Shown here piece by piece: positions 31,067 to 42,865 of a DNA stretch of 64,000 bases. Below the pieces are notes generated by a model. That model was not told where the DNA came from, did not search any database, and saw nothing but the letters and a program-made list of their open reading frames with translations. Position 1 is the first letter of the stretch; each line of letters starts with the position of its first letter. The stretch is from Theodoxus fluviatilis (lineage: Eukaryota; Mollusca; Gastropoda; Cycloneritida; Neritidae): positions 17,501 through 81,500 of the forward strand of contig JAWQFJ010028218.1 of NCBI GenBank assembly GCA_034096865.1, in the 5' to 3' direction. The translations under genes were made by a program, and so were the position numbers.

Positions 31067-31611
31067 GATGACGACAATGATGACAATGACAATGAAACAT
31101 TTGATGGATTTTGCATAGAACTCGGCATACCTAATTACTGAACTTTTTGTTCCAACCTTTCCTCCTAATTTTTTTAAAGGATTTAGAAGTAGGAGAAAGT
31201 TGCTGTCTATGCATTCATACTGGCAGTATGTGTTTCATACCATTTGGAGTATCAATATAAATTATAAGCCAGATTACACTTGATTAAAAATGGGTTAAGA
31301 TTCTTTACATTTGCGCAGTTGGGTTTAGAAAGGACTCACCTGACATTCAGCTAGAAACAGAACAGGGATAGAAATGTTGTCAAAGGTCCTCATAACGTAA
31401 GTCATATCATATGAAAAGTAGTGAAATCTGATAGACTTTTATTTCATGCTGCCATATAGGGCAGATGGTAAGCATTCTCACTCTGATCTTTGCAGTCATG
31501 ATCATGCATAATAAATAAACTTTGACTGAAGACAGAAATTGTGATTGTCTTTCAGAGAGAAGCTTCCTCCCCGTCCTCCTGGCCAGAGAACAGAACCTGA
31601 GGGAACTGGGG

Positions 31612-31664
<53 letters not shown>

Positions 31665-31711
31665 CATGTGTGTGTGTGTCTGTGTGTTTAATGTGTATAT
31701 GTGTGTGTCTG

Positions 31712-31805
<94 letters not shown>

Positions 31806-32526
31806 AAGCTTTTCCTTCACTGATGCATATTCCAATGGGAATACAACAAAGTACATATTCATTCATACAGCAAAGTACATATTCATTCATACAGCAAAGT
31901 ACATACATATATTCATTCATACAACAAAGTACATTTTCATTCATACAACAAAGTACATATATATTCATTCATACATTTTCTCACGTTTGCAGTGGCAGTT
32001 ATAGCATTGATCCATCTCATCTCAGACTACCCATGGCAAATGTTCTGTGATGATTTATCTTTACAGGGTTTCCCTGGATTTGGTTTTGGTGATGGTGGTT
32101 TCCACGTGTCCTTTGGAATTGGTGCCTTTCCCTTTGGTTTGTTTGCCTCCACCTTCAACTTCAACGATGGGCGCCCCAGTCCGCGTGAGTGTTGTGCATA
32201 ATTAGAACCACCACTTCCTCATTTATTCGCAGGCTCATCATCAAAGTTCAGAGAGCGGTTTCACATTGCAGTCCAATAATCAAAATCTTGATAGTACTGA
32301 AAACAGGCCTGTAGGTCTGGAGGACTGTAGGAAGGTGTTGACGATGATGATGATGTAAGTGTTGACGATGATGATGTAAGTGTTGATGATGATGATGATG
32401 ATGATGTAAGTGTTGATGATGATGATGATGATGTAAGTGTTGATGATGATGATGGTGATGTAAGTGTTGATGATGATGATGATGATGAAGATGATGATGA
32501 CGATGATGTAAGTGTTGATGATGATA

Positions 32527-32615
<89 letters not shown>

Positions 32616-32676
32616 GATGATGATGACGATGATGATGATGATGTAAGTGTTGATGATGATAATGATGATGATGATA

Positions 32677-32751
<75 letters not shown>

Positions 32752-32769
32752 TAAGTGTTGACGATGATA

Positions 32770-32822
<53 letters not shown>

Positions 32823-32937
32823 AAACGCTATATTTCCAGCTCCCCCAAACAGCCCCCAGGCCCAGGAGGAGCAGTTTCTGTCCAAGGTGTTTCTGTGGGT
32901 GGCAGTGCTGTGCATCTTCTGGCTGCTCATCGCCTGA
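25534..32937 (+). CDS. rnf185: rnf185: ER membrane RING-type E3 ubiquitin ligase (5 exons)
   Basis: Exons 25534-25673, 30640-30771, 31556-31610, 32067-32184 and 32840-32937 splice in frame to 180 aa (human RNF185 is 192). The C3HC4 RING uses C27, C30, C42, H44, C47, C50, C64 and C67 (CNIC, CGHLFC, CPVC). Family blocks follow: [19 protein letters not shown], and the Gly-Phe rich [20 protein letters not shown], then a C-terminal hydrophobic helix (about 161-180) ending FWLLIA. The last two segments are membrane anchors. RNF185 and its paralogue RNF5 ubiquitinate ER membrane clients for ERAD. The GFGFGDGGF block and FWLLIA end favour RNF185 over RNF5. It is divergent from rbmx2. Confidence 0.95.
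26690..27266 (+). pseudogene. Non-LTR retrotransposon 3' end (RT C-terminal region), frameshifted
   Basis: Two adjoining frames encode the tail of a LINE reverse transcriptase ORF. The first has [15 protein letters not shown] and [15 protein letters not shown] (to about 27010). The second has [20 protein letters not shown] and ends at 27252. A shift of one frame near 27005-27015 separates them. A short (ACTGA)n tail (27248-27266) follows the stop, as in RTE-like LINEs. It is a 5'-truncated dead copy in rnf185 intron 1. Confidence 0.8.
27590..27880 (+). repeat. Degenerate tandem repeat, about 50-60 bp units
   Basis: Units with GGTGTAGAGGAGGCTTTCTT and TGTATCTGTATC words recur about five times. 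It is related to the cleaner array at 28,935-29,456 in the same intron. Confidence 0.7.
27898..28230. mobile_element. TGTGGTTA-type MITE copy, inverted relative to 42,866
   Basis: It begins TGTGGCTACAGTAAC and ends GCAAAACCACAACTTTT, with the CTCATAGGGAAGGTGGGACA box between. It lies directly next to TGACCTT-rich repeat copy C. Confidence 0.55.
28235..28924 (-). repeat. TGACCTT-rich dispersed repeat, copy C
   Basis: An inverted copy of the family, it runs from TGACTCACATGCGAAGC to GGGCTTTGCCCTTCTTGTT, about 690 bp and somewhat shorter than the others. It has many TCAAGGTCA words, including several in direct tandem near 28,855-28,890. It lies in rnf185 intron 1. Confidence 0.85.
28935..29456 (+). 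repeat. 44-bp minisatellite, about 11 copies
   Basis: Units of GTAACGTGGTATGGAGGAGG followed by CTGTTTCTGTATGTTCATGT are repeated with small variation within rnf185 intron 1. Confidence 0.9.
30430..30600. mobile_element. Partial TGTGGTTA-type MITE next to rnf185 exon 2
   Basis: It has the CTCAAAGGGCAGGGAAGATG box and AGGGTTGATCGGGTTG end shared with the MITE family. It terminates about 40 bp before the exon 2 acceptor, so it contributes the branch-point region sequence of that intron. Confidence 0.45.
30640..30771 (+). CDS. rnf185: rnf185 exon 2
   Basis: It encodes [20 protein letters not shown] (second half of the RING) and [17 protein letters not shown]. The acceptor is TGCACAG/C and the donor CCAG/GTGTGA. 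Confidence 0.95.
30835..31090 (+). repeat. (GAT)n microsatellite in rnf185 intron 2
   Basis: GATGAT runs with GAGGAG and GGTGGT variants begin 64 bp after the exon 2 donor. Confidence 0.95.
31556..31610 (+). CDS. rnf185: rnf185 exon 3
   Basis: A 55-nt exon encoding R91 (split) and [18 protein letters not shown]. The acceptor is TTTCAG/AGAGAAG and the donor GGG/GTAGGTGTGTG, which runs straight into a GT repeat. Confidence 0.93.
31611..31800 (+). repeat. (GT)n-(GA)n tract abutting the exon 3 donor
   Basis: The intron 3 donor GTAGGT is continuous with (GT)n (to about 31,710) and then (GA)n (31,715-31,800). Confidence 0.95.
32067..32184 (+). CDS. rnf185: rnf185 exon 4
   Basis: It encodes residues 110-148: the glycine-phenylalanine rich block and the first hydrophobic segment, ending [10 protein letters not shown]. 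The acceptor is TTACAG/GGTTTC and the donor CCGC/GTGAGT. Confidence 0.94.
32225..32315 (+). repeat. Short dispersed repeat, copy also at 37,398-37,475
   Basis: CATCATCAAAGTTCAGAGAG, CACATTGCAGTCC and AATCAAAATCTTGATA recur in the same order downstream of the gene at about 37,398-37,475 with few changes. Confidence 0.6.
32330..32823 (+). repeat. (GAT)n array with eight GTAAGTGTT interruptions
   Basis: Long GATGAT runs are punctuated by eight copies of GTAAGTGTTGAYG (at about 32356, 32374, 32406, 32433, 32460, 32508, 32643 and 32751). Each has a consensus splice donor on the sense strand of rnf185. The array fills most of intron 4 and ends about 16 bp before the exon 5 acceptor. The poly-Ile frames across it are artefacts. 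Confidence 0.95.
32840..32937 (+). CDS. rnf185: rnf185 exon 5 (terminal coding exon)
   Basis: It encodes residues 149-180 with the C-terminal membrane helix [17 protein letters not shown] and TGA at 32935-32937. The acceptor is ATTTCCAG/CTCCCC, immediately after the (GAT)n array. Confidence 0.94.
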
Positions 32938-33941
32938 CCCTGCCCACTGCTGCCAGCCCTGCTCCCCTCCAAGACAACCTAGCAGCTTTCCCTACCCCTC
33001 CCCTGCTCCCCCCCCCCCCCTACCCTCCAACCACCTCCGCCTTCCCCTTTTGTCCTGGCAACATCCAAATAGTTAGTTGATGATTCCCATGATACTGGCC
33101 TTGAAGTTGTGGCAAGTGCTGCAAAATCTCTGTAACCTTGTGTGACTGGCTTTGTGATAAATCAGTCCCAGGAGAGATGGCCTGAGTCTTGCATTCAGTC
33201 TGGTCCTCTGTGCAGTGTGCTGTGTGCTCTGTGCAGTGTGCTGTGTGCGATTCTTGAGCTGCCTGACCTAGTCCAAGGGTTTCAGTGAGAGATTTGCCTC
33301 AAAGGTGTACTGAATGTGGGAGGAAACTGAATGTATTGTCCTAGTCCCCACTTCCAATCTCTCTGTGTCTTCTGTGGTTAAGTGTAAGTAGATGTGATGC
33401 CTAATTTGGGTGCATCAAGTTAGAAGTGTTAACAAGAGAAAGAAAGTGGTTTTTGTGCGAGTGCGTTGTCAAAGTGAATTTTTTAGAGCTGAAGTTGTGA
33501 GAGATCACTGAGATTGAGAAGAAGGTAAAGTTTGTGAGGTTTTTTTTCTCTCTCCCTCACCCGCCCCCAAAGCTAAAGTCTTGCGATGCTATGATACTAA
33601 CATGCCCTGTTCATGCTTGAGAGAAGCCTGGGGCAAAGTTTGAACTCTATACGCCTCAGGTGGTGGATCTTTATGTCTTAGTCTAGCACAGCCTTTCTAT
33701 TGGCCAGTTGCTAGGAAATTATTCTTGTTTTGTCTGACATGTATGACTTTCTCTCATGTTTTTCCATTGCCATACCCTGGATTGTGCATTATTGTGTTTG
33801 TGTTATCTCTGTACTAGATTTGCACTGTTACACTTTTATCTTTTGCATGCTATGTGAGTATGTGAGCTATCTTGCAATATTAACACAAGTTCATCAAGCA
33901 GTTGTTGTGTGGGTATGAATGAGTATTATTATGCAAGTGGG

Positions 33942-33982
<41 letters not shown>

Positions 33983-34960
33983 GGCATGTGCGCGTGTGTG
34001 AGTGTTTTGTGTGTGTGTGAATGCTCACATGTGTGAGTGTGTGTTAGTGTGTGTATGTGTGCATAAAATGTGTGCAATTATGTCACAACACTCGTTTTTG
34101 CACCTTTATGTACAAACCAATTCCAGTTGACTGAAACTTAGTCCTAGGTTTGTATTTGTTAGATAGCATGATTAGTGCTTCATGCTGAAGTAAGTTTTGT
34201 GAGTAGCTACCTTTTTTGTTCTCTCCAGATGAAAGAATAATCGGTTGTTGCACATTTTCTGCATAGATGTATTACTCGACATTGCAATCTGACTTTTACA
34301 GCAACCAGGAAGAAAGTACACATGTTCGACCTTGAAAGGGACACTGCAGTCTGTATGCTAGGAGCCAAGGTGTCCTAGTGATGCGTGTCATGCAAGGGTG
34401 CTTGCAGCCTCCAGTGTTTCAAGGACTTCTGTACACAAATAAATCATGCCCTCTAAAATGGCGAAGTATTTTTCTCTCTTTCTCTCTTTCTCTGTCTGTC
34501 TTATGTTTGGACACCTTGGTGCATTTAGTTTTGTCGTGTCGCCCAGTATAAGCTTGTTTTTCCAATGGTGATAAGCAAGAACTTTGGAAAAGCAGGTGAA
34601 GTAGGAATTTTCCAGCATGTCACATGGAGTGCATTATGTAAATAGGCTATAGGGCAATGAAAGGCAACGGAATAAATCTATTCTGTGGACCTTTTTACCC
34701 ACTTGTGGGTCTGAGATCAGTTCAATTCTAAGCTTCATTCTCATGATTTTTCCCCAGCAGGTTTGGCACCGCTTGTGCATGGTTTTTAAATCTCTTTTCT
34801 CACAGAAATGTGCATTTTGCTGTATTGATCCTTCTTGTGCCTCGTTCAAGTTTAAGTAGCCTTAAAAAGTTGTAAACTATTGTGGGGACTTTGGTGTGTC
34901 TGTTTTGTTGTTGAGTTGAAATAGACAACTTTCTTCAATTTTGGAGTAATATTATACAAT
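32938..34960 (+). other. rnf185 3' UTR and flanking sequence
   Basis: No further gene is recognised. Candidate AATAAA poly(A) signals occur at about 34,436 and 34,670. A (GT)n tract lies at 33,942-34,060. The true 3' end cannot be fixed from sequence alone. Confidence 0.45.
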
Positions 34961-35565
34961 ATGTGACTCTCCATCGCTAAATGAGTCGGTTGCGCAGTCG
35001 AGTCATTTTGCGCAAACCGCCCACAAGGGAGGTGGGGGTTGTAGTGGTCGACTTCGAGATTTTTTTTTTTTTTGCTTCTCTAGTCCCTTCTTCATTGTAT
35101 GAGTAAGTTTCGTGTTTGAAATCAACATGTAAGAGTATGCTTTATGATGTTTTTTGGGCGTGGTGGTAAATCATTTACAAGAAAACGTCCGCGAACCGAT
35201 CGTCAACATCAAGCATTTTCTCAAAGTTTCGTAGCCACCACTGCAACAGATCGACGGGGGAATACCCTAGGCTGCCAACCAAAGCCAAAAACCACTGCTT
35301 CATCTCTGTGGCAAATTGAATGAGTCTAGAATAAGGGTTGCTAGGGAAAAGGGGGAAATAATATGTAAACTGAAAACGCGTTTTTCTCAAAAAGTGTATT
35401 TTTATGGTGTCGATCTTCAAAGTCATGTGAAATCGTGTAGGGTAGTCAAATGTTCATGATTATTGCACCATTGAGAAGCTTGTTGTGTGCTCTTTTTGAA
35501 AACATACAGATATCAACATGTTGAAAATGCAACGAGTGACTCATTTTGTGATGGAGGGTCACATA
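34961..35565. mobile_element. MITE with GTGAC(C/T)CTCCATC termini
   Basis: The left end ATGTGACTCTCCATCGCTAA and right end TTTTGTGATGGAGGGTCACA are inverted copies over about 30 bp, including AATGAGTC/GACTCATT. The element is about 605 bp and non-coding. The flanks are AT-rich, so the target duplication is ambiguous. Confidence 0.75.
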
Positions 35566-37397
35566 TGTTGAAGTTTAAAATATGCTCGACATTGTTGGCT
35601 TATTGTTTTTTATACACAGTGCATTGAAAGGCCATTGCCACTGGGGGAAATGGATTTTTTTAATCCCCACTCATTAGGTCTTGTTTGTAATGTTGGCTTC
35701 GTTGCTTAAAAAATGAGTTTTTCTTTTCCTTGCTCATTTTCACCTGTGATAGATTCTGTGATTTTACATTTTGGTTTGAGCTTTGAGTTGCGGTAGGGCT
35801 CTATCAATAACTAGGTGTTGGGAAACTTAGCTTGGGACGGAAGAGCATCACTGCGGCAGACTAGTCTTGGAGTGCGAAGATTCAGAAAAGGTCTGAGGTT
35901 GTCGCCATCACTATTCCTTTGTCCATATCATCATCATCATCATCGTTATCACCATCATCATCGTCATCACCATCAGCATCATCATCATCATCATCAAAGA
36001 CCCTATAACCCAAGCAGCCACATGTTCCAGCTGATGAGAGAACAAAGGAAAGTCTCTGGCAGTTTGTTGTAGCTCATTACAGCCAAAGTCAGATAGAGGG
36101 TGCTCTGCCAGTCCTGTGGACAAGATGGGTACAAGCTGTCACAAAGTGGGTCTGGCTTTCAGGCAGGGTCAGTCGTGCGCTGTGGACATCAAGAGAAGCT
36201 GTTTGTAAAGGAGGCAGCCAGAAGAAGTATTATTAGAGAGGAAAATTCAGTGTGTGGCCCCAGGTGTGTTGTCTTGTGCTAGTTGTAGACGGAGCATTGC
36301 AGGGCTGTGTCAAGGCTGACTCCTATGTGGAGTGAAGTAACACTCTGGACGCTGGGTGTGGCCAGTGGTCAAGATGGTCTAGTGCCACCTACGGGTAGTG
36401 TGAAATGTATTGCAAAGAAGGATTTGACTGAGAAGCTGCTAACTCTTTTGTGACTCTGCTTTGGTTAGGTCTAGGGTGTTGATGAAATATACTTTTATCA
36501 CAAGCAAAATGGTCAGTTGTGACTGTTGTGTCGTAGTGATCATGTCAATAAATCCATGAGGTGAAAGACGTGTATTTTTCTGATGGTTTGTGTTTGTGTG
36601 TTCCTGTCTCCACAAATCCCACTTCCCAAACTTTATGGGATGGTGCAACAGGTGTCTCTCATGCTACCCATCTCTGCAGTAATTCTTGTGTCAGCCCTGT
36701 GTCAAACAGTGCACACACATGCACACACACATATCACACACACCCTCTTACGTCTCGCACACACACCCTCTTACACATGTCACAAACTGAAACCCTGCAA
36801 CCATATCCTTTTTCCTTGTGCAGATCTGCCAGCTTTGATACCAAGATATGATTCCCCTCATGAAAAATGTCAATTGCAACATTTTGCCCTACAGGTTTTA
36901 CTTGATCAATGGTTGCTAATTTTGGTTTTCCTCAGTGTCGGACACGACATGAATCCTTGTGTGACGTGGTTAACTGAACAGCGTAATGAACTAAAGGGAT
37001 GAGTTAGCAGGTACTGTTTGAGAAAATAGTTCAAAGTGTACTTTTCCACCCATCTCGGTGGAAATTAAAGTTTCTCTGAGGAGATGTTCACCAACAACAT
37101 TTGGAGCGACAAGGCAGCAACCCAAGTTGTGTGAAATGAATTTGGATAAGATTAAGAGCCACTGGGATGGGTGGAAAGCAAAACACTTTTAGCCGACAGG
37201 AAAGCACGATGCGGCTGTCTTTTGCAAGGCCAGATCAGATGCATGTGGTCATGGTGAGGTGAACTTTGACCTGGACAGTTGTACACATTTTATAGCAGCA
37301 TTTTGATCAGACCTAGGGGAATTCTTGGATTATAAGTTTAAAACTTTTTTTTAAGTGCATGTGCTTCTTAACATATTAATGATGGCTAATTATGTCG

Positions 37398-37475
37398 CCT
37401 GATCATCATCAAATTTCAGAGAGCATTTTCACATGGCAGTCCAGCAATCAAAATCTTGATATTACTGAAAACAGT
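37398..37475 (+). repeat. Short dispersed repeat, second copy
   Basis: It matches 32,225-32,315 (AATCAAAATCTTGATATTAC versus AATCAAAATCTTGATAGTAC), in the same orientation. Confidence 0.6.
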
Positions 37476-38038
37476 TCTTTTGGAGAGCCAGGCATGTGAA
37501 GTGTGTCTATTAGCAATGGTGCACTTTGATTTGATTGTTGAAATTATAAACTGATGTTCGTCTCCTCGGTAGCATATCCTGGTAGTTCTACCCACACACA
37601 GTTGCAGTGATTATTGCCAACAGTTATAAGTGCTGAAAAGCAAACTAAGCCCATTCTTCAGTTGCTTGTGTGCATAAAAAACAAGGCTTTGCCTTTTTTT
37701 TGATTGATGTGAAAAGGACAAAGTGCAATTGAATGAAATACAAAAAACTTCTGTCGGTCTGAGAGTCTTGGCATAGTTGTAATTTTCAACCTGCCTTGAA
37801 ATCACAGTATGATGGTTTTGGTAAACTCTGCTTCCGACCAAGAAGCTAGGGCTAATTGTCCATCTTGGTTTTAAAAGTTATTTTCCTTATATGAAACTAT
37901 CTCCTGCAAACATTCAGCTTTGTTTCAGGAATGTGGGGCTGCTGGATTTTCCTAAGTTTGTTGTCGAATCTAATCTTTATTTTCATCATATTATTATTAT
38001 TATAATTGTTGTTATTATTATTCATAATTATCATTCTA

Positions 38039-38072
<34 letters not shown>

Positions 38073-39743
38073 GTTGTATTTAATGATAGTTACACAGCTA
38101 TTACACCGAAAGAAGGGGTTAAATTGAATGGCAATGTGCTTGCTTTGTGTCAATCTTTGCTTTTTTACTTAGGGAAGCTGCTTGTGTATGATGTTGACAG
38201 AGGTCTGAAAAAGATCTTTCGCAAGTTTGGGCTTGTCCAGAATTAAGCATTGGCATTTCCGAGGCCAAGATTTTGTAGTCGGAATGCTTGCATTAATTTT
38301 TTTCATTCCTTCAGGGCCTGTCACTAGATGTGGCTGTTATTTTAGTTAAATAAAAAAATTTCACACAGGAATTGTTTTAATGAGTTTTAGCCAATGCGTT
38401 TGATACTTACTACGCCTTTCCTAGTAAAAGAAACATGGATATGATATAAAGTGTGGAATGTGCTGATTGCTAAATGAAATGTTTTGCTATTAAGTTGCAC
38501 ATGTCTTCATAGGATGTGATATTAATAACCATTTGTGTAAATAGCTTACAAATAAATATAGGATAAACAGTCTCTTCATTTTTGTGTGTATTTTCTGAGC
38601 CAAGGGAGACACATGCACACGTCTGCACACACACACACATGCACGCACACGTACACACACAAGCACAAACTTCCTTACAAGCCAGTCTGACGGCGTCTTG
38701 TGCTAGCCTGACCTCTAGCTGGCCTTGCACAGCAATCTTCCAAGGCCATCTTTGATTCTACACTCCACCACAGAGCTTGCACTCATCCTTCCTGACATTG
38801 ACCTTGCCAGACATCTGGGGTCATCTGCCAGCAGCGGCAATGGATGAAAGCAATTTCTTCATCTGTAGTGTGTGTGTGTGTGCATGCGTGCGTGCGCCCC
38901 ACTAAAACTCAGACTCCACACAACCTAGAGCAATGAAACTTGGCAATGCATACTCTCCTGACAGGCTACCCGGGTGTGTGGTAGAGGGCATAGACCCAGG
39001 GACCTCCCAACTACCTAAGAAAACTAGAGTTACCCCCCTTTAATAGTTCAAGCTTGCTAGGTAGGGGTGGGTATCTCGCTGGAGTAGGAGGGCGGGGGTG
39101 GGGGGGGGGGGGGGGGGGGGGGGGGGGAGGAGGTGTAGTGGGCTTGGGGATGAGGTGTGGGGGTGGGGGGAGTAGGCCAGTGTGTGGCTAGTATGTAGAT
39201 ACTTGTAAATGAAGTTACAAAGGCTATGCAGGTTAACAACACACACACAGCAGTGCCCATGACCGCTGACATTTCCTTGTAACACCCATGGCTGCTTGAC
39301 GCCCCCGAATCAGCTGCAACCCCTGGCTGCGGGTTTTTTGGGCCTGCTCCAGTGGCTCAGCCAGGGGTGGTCCCCAGCAGCCAAGGAGGCTCCAGAGTTC
39401 ATCAGGTCAAGGTCGGAGCATCCAGACCCAATGGAGCTTCCTGGCCATCCTGGAAGATGGAGTTTTGCCAGGAGGGAATCTTTTGCTGGTCCCTGGCCAG
39501 GACAGAGGAGGAGGGTTTTGCGTGGGGCCAGCAACCTCACCCCACACAGCCCCAGGGGCTACAGAAACCTTGACAGCAGTTGTTGATGGAAAACTGCTGT
39601 TGAGGCTCCATGTTTCGCCAGAAATGGCAAGGAATATGTCTAAGTAAGTCATGTACAATAATGAACTGGTTGTAGAATCCATAGCCTTCCTATAAGAAAT
39701 TACTCTACCCTCGGCATGCAGACATCCAACCCACCCCCCACCC

Positions 39744-39775
<32 letters not shown>

Positions 39776-39904
39776 GCCTCACTCGCCATTTCCTCTGTTG
39801 AGACAATCTTATGAAACGTTAGAGATTTGTTGGTAGACCATTGATCTGACAATGTCAGCTACTGTTGCACCGTTTTTGTTTGTGGGCCCAGGTGTGGCTG
39901 ACCA

Positions 39905-40115
39905 GTCCAGTTCTGGAGGCACACACCCAGTGGAATGATGCAGCAGCGGATGCTGAGTCCAGTTCTGGAGGCACACACTCAGTGGAATGATGCAGCAGCG
40001 GATGCTGAGGCCAGTTCTGGAGGCACACACTCAGTGGAATGATGCAGCAGCGGATGCTGAGTCCAGTTCTGGAGGCACACACTCAGTGGAATGATGCAGC
40101 AGCGGATGCTGAGGC
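39905..40115. repeat. 52-bp tandem repeat, 4 copies
   Basis: Units contain CCAGTTCTGGAGGCACACAC and GGAATGATGCAGCAGCGGAT. Minor substitutions alternate (GTCC versus GGCC). Confidence 0.95.
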
Positions 40116-40140
40116 AAGGACTTTCCTTCACTCCCTGGCA

Positions 40141-40392
40141 CTAGTAACTCTCTCCCACCAACTCTTCTCGCAGGAAGTGAACGTTCCGTGTCAAAGCATG
40201 CCAGTCCACTCTGTCTTCAGCGCAGGACTCCAGCTCTCTTGCAGGGATGCCACAGTGCTTCAGGCTGTCTTCGATGCAGTCCTTGTAGCGCTTCTTGGAT
40301 TGGCCCGTCTTCCTGCTGCCTTGTGGCAGTGCTCCATTGAGTAAATTGAGAAGCTCGGATATTAACATCACTCTCAAACTGTGTGGCGTCAT
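40141..40392 (-). pseudogene. LINE reverse-transcriptase C-terminal fragment
   Basis: This 83-codon minus-strand frame contains LPQGSRKTGQSKKRYKDCIE, then a CGIPARELES and AEDRVDWHALT stretch. This is the usual C-terminal tail pattern of many LINE reverse transcriptases: a basic RxxGxxKKRYKD followed by an EDRxxW motif. It is an isolated remnant with no catalytic domain nearby. Confidence 0.65.
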
Positions 40393-42865
40393 GCCTTTCC
40401 AGTCTCAGTGCTAATGATCAGGTCATAAAATGACGAAGGTCACAGCAATGCGCAGTAAGATGGGGGCAGCTCACATTGTGGATGGAAGACACTTGAAAGA
40501 CGTACACTCCAGATCTTGCCCAGTCTGACTGCATTCTTGGAGGTCGCATGCATGATTGACACCCACGAAACAAAGCCCTCAAAGAAGAGAAACACATCAG
40601 TCTGGCATTGTGTTAATTTTTTGTTTTATTCCATAGAATCTCCAATGCCATGGAAACGGGCACCAAAAAGACGTTAGTACCTACTTCAAGCAATTGCACT
40701 TTTGTAGAGTCAACTCCAAGAAAAGTACCATATTTCCAGGGGCATATAGCCACTACACAGCATCTGTACACTGTACAACTCAAAGTTGATCCACTAAACC
40801 CAATGGAAGCTATGTACAGGAAGGTGATGCATCTATCGTATGAGCGAATGTGAATGCAGGCAGAGGTAATGTACAACGATTTGTACACAGGACAGCTCAA
40901 AGAGAAATTTTCCAAAGGCACACCACAGCATGTGCTTCTCCACAGTATGACCTTGCTTAGCTCTCAAGGATTCAGTTGTCGACTTGTTCTCGTCAAGTAA
41001 GCATCAATCAAAACGAAGACTAATGGCATTGGGGGGAATTAATTTGACAACAGGGGATGGGTTTTGGAAAGTTTGAGGTCTTGAGAACCGAGGGAAACAC
41101 TGCCAGCAGGTTGGTCATGAAATACTTGAGATCAAAATAGATTGGCACTTCAGCCCATCCCAAGTCTACTACTACAAGACATTTGCTGGAAAAAAAAGAC
41201 AGCTTATACTGAAAGCAGAGATTCACAAGTCTTCTCCCTTGTTGGCGATGAAAGCAACCTTTACTAGATAGCAGGTATTCTGTGAGGATGATTGAACAAG
41301 TCAAATACTACGAATCACAATTGTCAGTTTCTGACACCGATGACACTACTAAAACAAATTTAGTTCTCCTTTGGTCTTACCCATTTTGACATGACTAACC
41401 CATCACTTTTCTTCCAGGAAAGACTGTCAAAGTCCTTCTCCACAAACTCTTGCATTCTCTCTAATTATTAGGAGGAAAAGTTTGTGAAAATACACGGTAT
41501 GCAGCACATTGCAATGCTCAAAACAAAGAAGGAGCGCCAAAGAAAAAAGACTGGAAAAGTACAAAAATAGTTCCTGACTGTAAAGGAGTCCTCCGTAAAA
41601 GCACTTGGGTGGTTGATGATCTGCGAAGCAGTCAGTTCCATGGAGGGCAGAAGGTCGATCCTCAACCTCACGGCTTGCCCACAGCCAGCCCACAGCCAGC
41701 CAGGTCAGATTGTCCCAGCACAGTTCACTTGGCAGTCTTTGATTCTCCACTCATTGGCACAAAGCTCAGTCTCAGCGGAAACGGGGCAGACACCAGCTAC
41801 CTTCACAAGCTCAGCCAGTTGCATGGCAAGAGCATTAGCACTGCCGGGGTGGACCAAGAGAGCTGTGCTGTTGGACCAACGTTCCATGAGGAGAGCCCCT
41901 AGGGAGAGGATGAAAGCTTGGGACGAAAGCCATCTCCCTACAGCGTAACAAAGTTTTCAGTGGTTTTCTTTCATTGCGACACCAAACTCCCTGTCAGTAC
42001 CCACTGGTGGGCGTGATGTTTTTAAAGTGGAGGATCAGATAATGACATCACCATTGGGAGAAAAAGCAGTAGAAAGTCCAATGTGTTGTGATTGAGATAG
42101 AAATACAAAAGAGATATTTGTGTCAAGAGTTTGTGCATAAAGAAGGGATGAGAGGGGTTAATTTACTGCATTATACATCATTATGAATGAAAAGAGAGCT
42201 TGTCTAGCAGTGCTTGTTAGTGCTTATGTTTGTGCCTATGTGAACATGTATGTGTGTGTGTTCCTACACTGTCTGGAAATGTAATGTTTTGATATGGCTG
42301 TCAGATATAGTTATTCAATAGCCAGTGCATTCTCATGACAATTTTGTGCTGACATTGATTAGGAGTGATAAATGAAATGAAATAAAAACAGTAAATACAT
42401 GACTAAAAAAATAACATTAGAAACTTGACATGAGCAACTGTACACTGCTAGCAAATCATGGCAGAACACATTTCATGGAATGAAGAATTTTTGATGAGGA
42501 CGAAAAAATCACAGTGGTTCAATAAACTTCAATCTACAAACATCACAAACAGTAGATGTGTGTGGTCTGTTCTACAGAAAAGTTTGTGCATGCATCTAAT
42601 CTCATAAACAACAACAACAACAACAACATGAACAAAAAGCTGTAACTGCTAAAAATTCTTAACACACAATTTTCACCAATCTCCGAATCCAGTATTACAC
42701 ACTGGAAAATTGTCAGAAGATCTGCAGTGCATGTTTTGAACATTTCCAGCAGCTGTTCCATAAAAAAACAACTTCATGCATCCCGTCCCATTTGATATAA
42801 TTCAATAGATTGCTGGGCTCTTCCGCATGTTTCTTCGTTTCTTCACTGGCCCCCCCCCCCCCCCA

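Noticed and set aside
32280..32972. 230-codon poly-Ile minus-strand frame
   Set aside because: It is the reverse translation of the (GAT)n array in rnf185 intron 4 and overlaps a confirmed exon antisense.
39296..39745. GC-richer patch with open frames on both strands
   Set aside because: No domain, no splice context, and both strands equally open, so coding status cannot be supported.
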